From: Phycisphaeraceae bacterium
Lineage (GTDB): Bacteria > Planctomycetota > Phycisphaerae > Phycisphaerales > Phycisphaeraceae
Assembly: GCA_007119405.1 (NCBI GenBank)
Contig: SKPT01000624.1
Location: 1-7,263 of the forward strand
DNA length: 7,263 nt
Direction of reading: 5' to 3'
The notes under the pieces are model-generated. The model ran no database searches, was not told the origin of the DNA, and saw nothing but the letters and a program-made list of their open reading frames with translations. Shown one piece after another: positions 5,208 to 7,263 of the stretch (the first letter of the stretch is position 1; every line of letters starts with the position of its first letter). Made by a program: the position numbers and the translations under genes.

Positions 5208-7103
5208 TCACTCCATCACCGGCGGCGCCGGCGCAAGCGGCACGTCCGCGCCAGCGTCCATCATCGGCCCGCCTTCGCGGCGGCGGAAATCGCCGTTTTT
5301 GGGATCGATGAAGAGTTCGTCGAGGTCACCGACCACCTGGTTGCCTTCACCCATGAACTGGGAATCCGGCTCGCGGAGGTAGATGTTGTTCTCAAACGTG
5401 CCCTCGAGCTGCCCGTAAGGGCGGTCCATCACGTTGTGGCGAACGACCAGCCCGCGCGGCGTGCTGGCGCCCGCCCGGCCATAGATCCCTGACGCCCAGC
5501 CCGCGTCGCTGGTGCGGACAAAGGTGTTGTACTCGAAGGTGACATTTTCCACGTCCTCCCCGCGCGTCCGCCCGGATGGCCAGATCGGCACCGTCACCGC
5601 CGAGCGGTTCATCGCGTCGATCACGTTGTTGCGGAAGACGATGTTCTCCGCATTGCGGTTGATCGGCGCGGTGCCCTGGATGTAGTTGTTCTCAAGCACG
5701 ACGTTGGTGCAGCCCTCGTAGACGTTCACGGCGCTGGCGTGCATGCCGAAGTGCTTCAGGATCACGTTGCCATCGAGCACGCCGTTCTCGGCCTCGTAAT
5801 GACGGATGCCGCTGCCCGAGTTCTTGTAGAGGTAGTTATCGCGCACCTCGTAGTTGTTAACACGGTTAATGAAAATCGCCGTCGTCCAGCCTGGATTGCT
5901 GTGAATGTAGTTGTTCTCGATGGTCACATCGTCGGCGTGGTGGGGGCCAATACCCGCGTGGCCGGCGACGAAGCGGATCTCGTTGTCCGCAACCGTAATG
6001 CCCTCCGAGCGCGGGTCATTGCGCGCCACGGAGACCCCACCTTGGCCGCCGGAGTACCGCTGAATCAGGAACCCGCGCACGTCGACGTGCGAAGCGCCGT
6101 CGGCGATCTGCACCGCCGTCTCCTTCACCGGGTAGCCAATGTTGTCCGGCTCCCCGTCGACCACGCGATCCGGCAGCAGGTAGACGCGCGACCGGCCGTC
6201 ACCCAGCGGACGGATCGCCCACTCGCCCGGGTTCTCAATCAGACGCGGCGAGTTGTACAGCGCATAACGCGTCTCGTCGTACCGGCTGGGCTCGAACTCC
6301 GGCAGCCTCAGCGCGTTGGACTCGGTCAGGTACTGCTGCACCGGGGCGAAGTAGACGTGGTTGTTGCCCCCGTGGACACCGACAAGCATGCCGTCGTAGT
6401 AACCCGGGTCGTCGGCGGTGAGGTTCTCCTCGTCGGTGAGGATGCTGAAGCCATCGTCCTCATCGACTTCCAGGCGATGCTCGGACTCGTAAAAGTCGCC
6501 GGGCCGGTCGGGGTAGAACAGGTCCGAGGGCTTGGGGCTCTGGGCGATGGGCAGCAGGCCATCGTCGCCATCGACGAGGATCACGCGTTGCCAGGGCGCC
6601 TGGATGTCGCGCGGCGCCTTACGGTGGGTGACAAACCGGCCGGTGTCCACGTTGCTGGAAATATCCAGATCGATGTCGGCGTAGAAGATGTCCTGCCACT
6701 GCTCATTGCCCCGGACCTGGTCCGCATCCTCGACGGGCTGCCAGCCTTCAAGGACGCGGCCGCCGTCGAGCCTCGCACGCCCTTCGCCGAACGTCCCTTC
6801 CGTGTTGGCGTCATACGTGATGGGGTTGTCCGGATCGCCGGACACCTCAATACGCAGCGTGCCGTGGTACGCCACGCCGCCGCGGAAGATCACCGTGTCA
6901 CCGGGCTGGAGGTCGACGTCGGCAGGGTTGTCGGTGGCGTTCGGGTCGCCGGGGGCGTGCTTCCACGCGCTCTGCGGCGACTGCCCGTCCGTGGCGTTGT
7001 CGCCGTCGGCAAAGTCCACGTAGTAGGTCGTGGCCGAGGCGGACGCCGCCCAGATTACTGAAACCGCCAAGCCGAGCATGAACGGACGCGTGTGGCTGAG
7101 CAT
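5208..7103 (-). CDS. Secreted right-handed parallel beta-helix protein (possible polysaccharide lyase or glycosidase)
   Basis: This 631-residue exported protein starts with a signal peptide: short basic start, hydrophobic core FMLGLAVSVIWAASASA, predicted cleavage after ASA24. The mature start TTYYVDFADGDNATDGQSPQSAWKH and the GDTVIFRGGVAYHGTLRI segment (about 69-85) are the usual opening of secreted beta-helix carbohydrate-active proteins. Residues about 330-570 carry the helix rungs with a repeated asparagine ladder: ENNYIHS, RDNYLYKN, LDGNVIL, LENNYIQ, FRNNVID, FEYNTFV, VRHNVMD, FENNIYL. The end, LFIDPKNGDFRRREGGPMMDAG, is the common cap of this class. A large insert (about 150-300) before the rungs is rich in Asp/Glu. 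The mature protein looks acidic and has one cysteine. The start at 7103 has AAAGGA 7 bases upstream. The substrate and even the reaction (lyase, hydrolase or epimerase) cannot be read from the sequence; no catalytic residues are assigned. It precedes the mannosidase gene on the same strand. Confidence 0.85.
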   Translation of the reverse strand: MLSHTRPFMLGLAVSVIWAASASATTYYVDFADGDNATDGQSPQSAWKHAPGDPNATDNPADVDLQPGDTVIFRGGVAYHGTLRIEVSGDPDNPITYDANTEGTFGEGRARLDGGRVLEGWQPVEDADQVRGNEQWQDIFYADIDLDISSNVDTGRFVTHRKAPRDIQAPWQRVILVDGDDGLLPIAQSPKPSDLFYPDRPGDFYESEHRLEVDEDDGFSILTDEENLTADDPGYYDGMLVGVHGGNNHVYFAPVQQYLTESNALRLPEFEPSRYDETRYALYNSPRLIENPGEWAIRPLGDGRSRVYLLPDRVVDGEPDNIGYPVKETAVQIADGASHVDVRGFLIQRYSGGQGGVSVARNDPRSEGITVADNEIRFVAGHAGIGPHHADDVTIENNYIHSNPGWTTAIFINRVNNYEVRDNYLYKNSGSGIRHYEAENGVLDGNVILKHFGMHASAVNVYEGCTNVVLENNYIQGTAPINRNAENIVFRNNVIDAMNRSAVTVPIWPSGRTRGEDVENVTFEYNTFVRTSDAGWASGIYGRAGASTPRGLVVRHNVMDRPYGQLEGTFENNIYLREPDSQFMGEGNQVVGDLDELFIDPKNGDFRRREGGPMMDAGADVPLAPAPPVME

Positions 7104-7110
7104 GATGGGT

Positions 7111-7116
7111 TCCTTT
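7111..7116 (-). promoter_or_regulatory. Shine-Dalgarno sequence deciding the beta-helix gene start
   Basis: AAAGGA on the minus strand is 7 bases before the ATG at 7103, which also starts directly at the signal peptide. The in-frame start at 7199 would put 32 non-signal-like residues in front of it. Confidence 0.7.
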
Positions 7117-7124
7117 CGCTTCGG

Positions 7125-7141
7125 CGGGGCCGCAGGCCCCG
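7125..7141 (-). promoter_or_regulatory. 7-bp GC hairpin just before the beta-helix ribosome site
   Basis: CGGGGCC and GGCCCCG pair perfectly around a three-base loop, ending 8 bases before the AAAGGA site. Such a stable stem in the 5' UTR could influence ribosome access or protect the mRNA. The stretch from 7142 to the window end shows no gene. A possible -10-like TATGCT lies near 7203-7208 on the minus strand, but no matching -35 is seen. Confidence 0.35.
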
Positions 7142-7263
7142 ACCCGACATTCCCCAGTTGAATGCCGACCAGCCCATTGCTGGCCTTCTCCGCGAGCAAG
7201 GTAGCATAACCGGCTCGTGAAGGGAAGACTTTTGTGGCAGGTGAAAGCGTGTCGCCGGAACAA

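Noticed and set aside
5739..7061. Open frame of 440 codons on the plus strand
   Set aside because: It is antisense to the beta-helix gene. Its Val/Ala/Arg/His-rich product has no recognisable fold and mirrors the codon pattern of the real gene.

Overview
The window is GC-rich DNA that reads as bacterial. It carries three complete protein genes on the minus strand or nearby, one complete gene on the plus strand, and one decayed gene. GC content is high, and a large acidic secreted beta-helix protein sits beside a cytoplasmic GH38-type alpha-mannosidase. A P63C-domain gene and an excisionase-like HTH gene lie close by. This mix is common in carbohydrate-degrading, probably aquatic bacteria such as Planctomycetota (Phycisphaerae) or Verrucomicrobiota. 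That placement is inference only, because no rRNA, tRNA or taxonomic marker gene is present.

The left part (1-2490) looks like an accessory or mobile-element remnant. A 194-residue plus-strand protein has an internal 40-residue duplication and a C-terminal winged HTH of the AlpA/excisionase (HTH_17) type. Convergent to it, on the minus strand, are a P63C-domain protein of unknown function and, immediately downstream of that, the decayed end of an Mrr-type restriction endonuclease. The Mrr catalytic core is split between reading frames. Upstream of the P63C gene are three phased copies of a 9-bp repeat, an 8-bp inverted repeat with an AT-rich spacer, and a possible promoter. The 2259-2491 intergenic stretch also holds a GNRA-type hairpin and a 10-bp inverted repeat. 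No integrase or attachment site is visible inside the window.

The right part (2492-7263) is a carbohydrate-utilisation pair on the minus strand. The upstream gene (7103 to 5208) encodes a secreted right-handed parallel beta-helix protein with a clear signal peptide, of the kind found among polysaccharide lyases and glycosidases. The downstream gene (4993 to 2492) encodes a GH38-family alpha-mannosidase without a signal peptide. A plausible division of labour is that the beta-helix protein acts on a polysaccharide outside the cytoplasm and the mannosidase trims imported mannose-containing oligosaccharides inside.

The 214-bp gap between these two genes is unusually structured. In the direction of transcription it holds a 12-bp palindrome after the first stop codon, a LacI-family-like operator overlapping a good -10 hexamer, a 20-codon leader ORF with its own Shine-Dalgarno sequence, and a perfect 8-bp-stem hairpin whose loop contains the leader stop codon. 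Together these suggest that the mannosidase gene has its own sugar-responsive promoter and possibly leader-based control.
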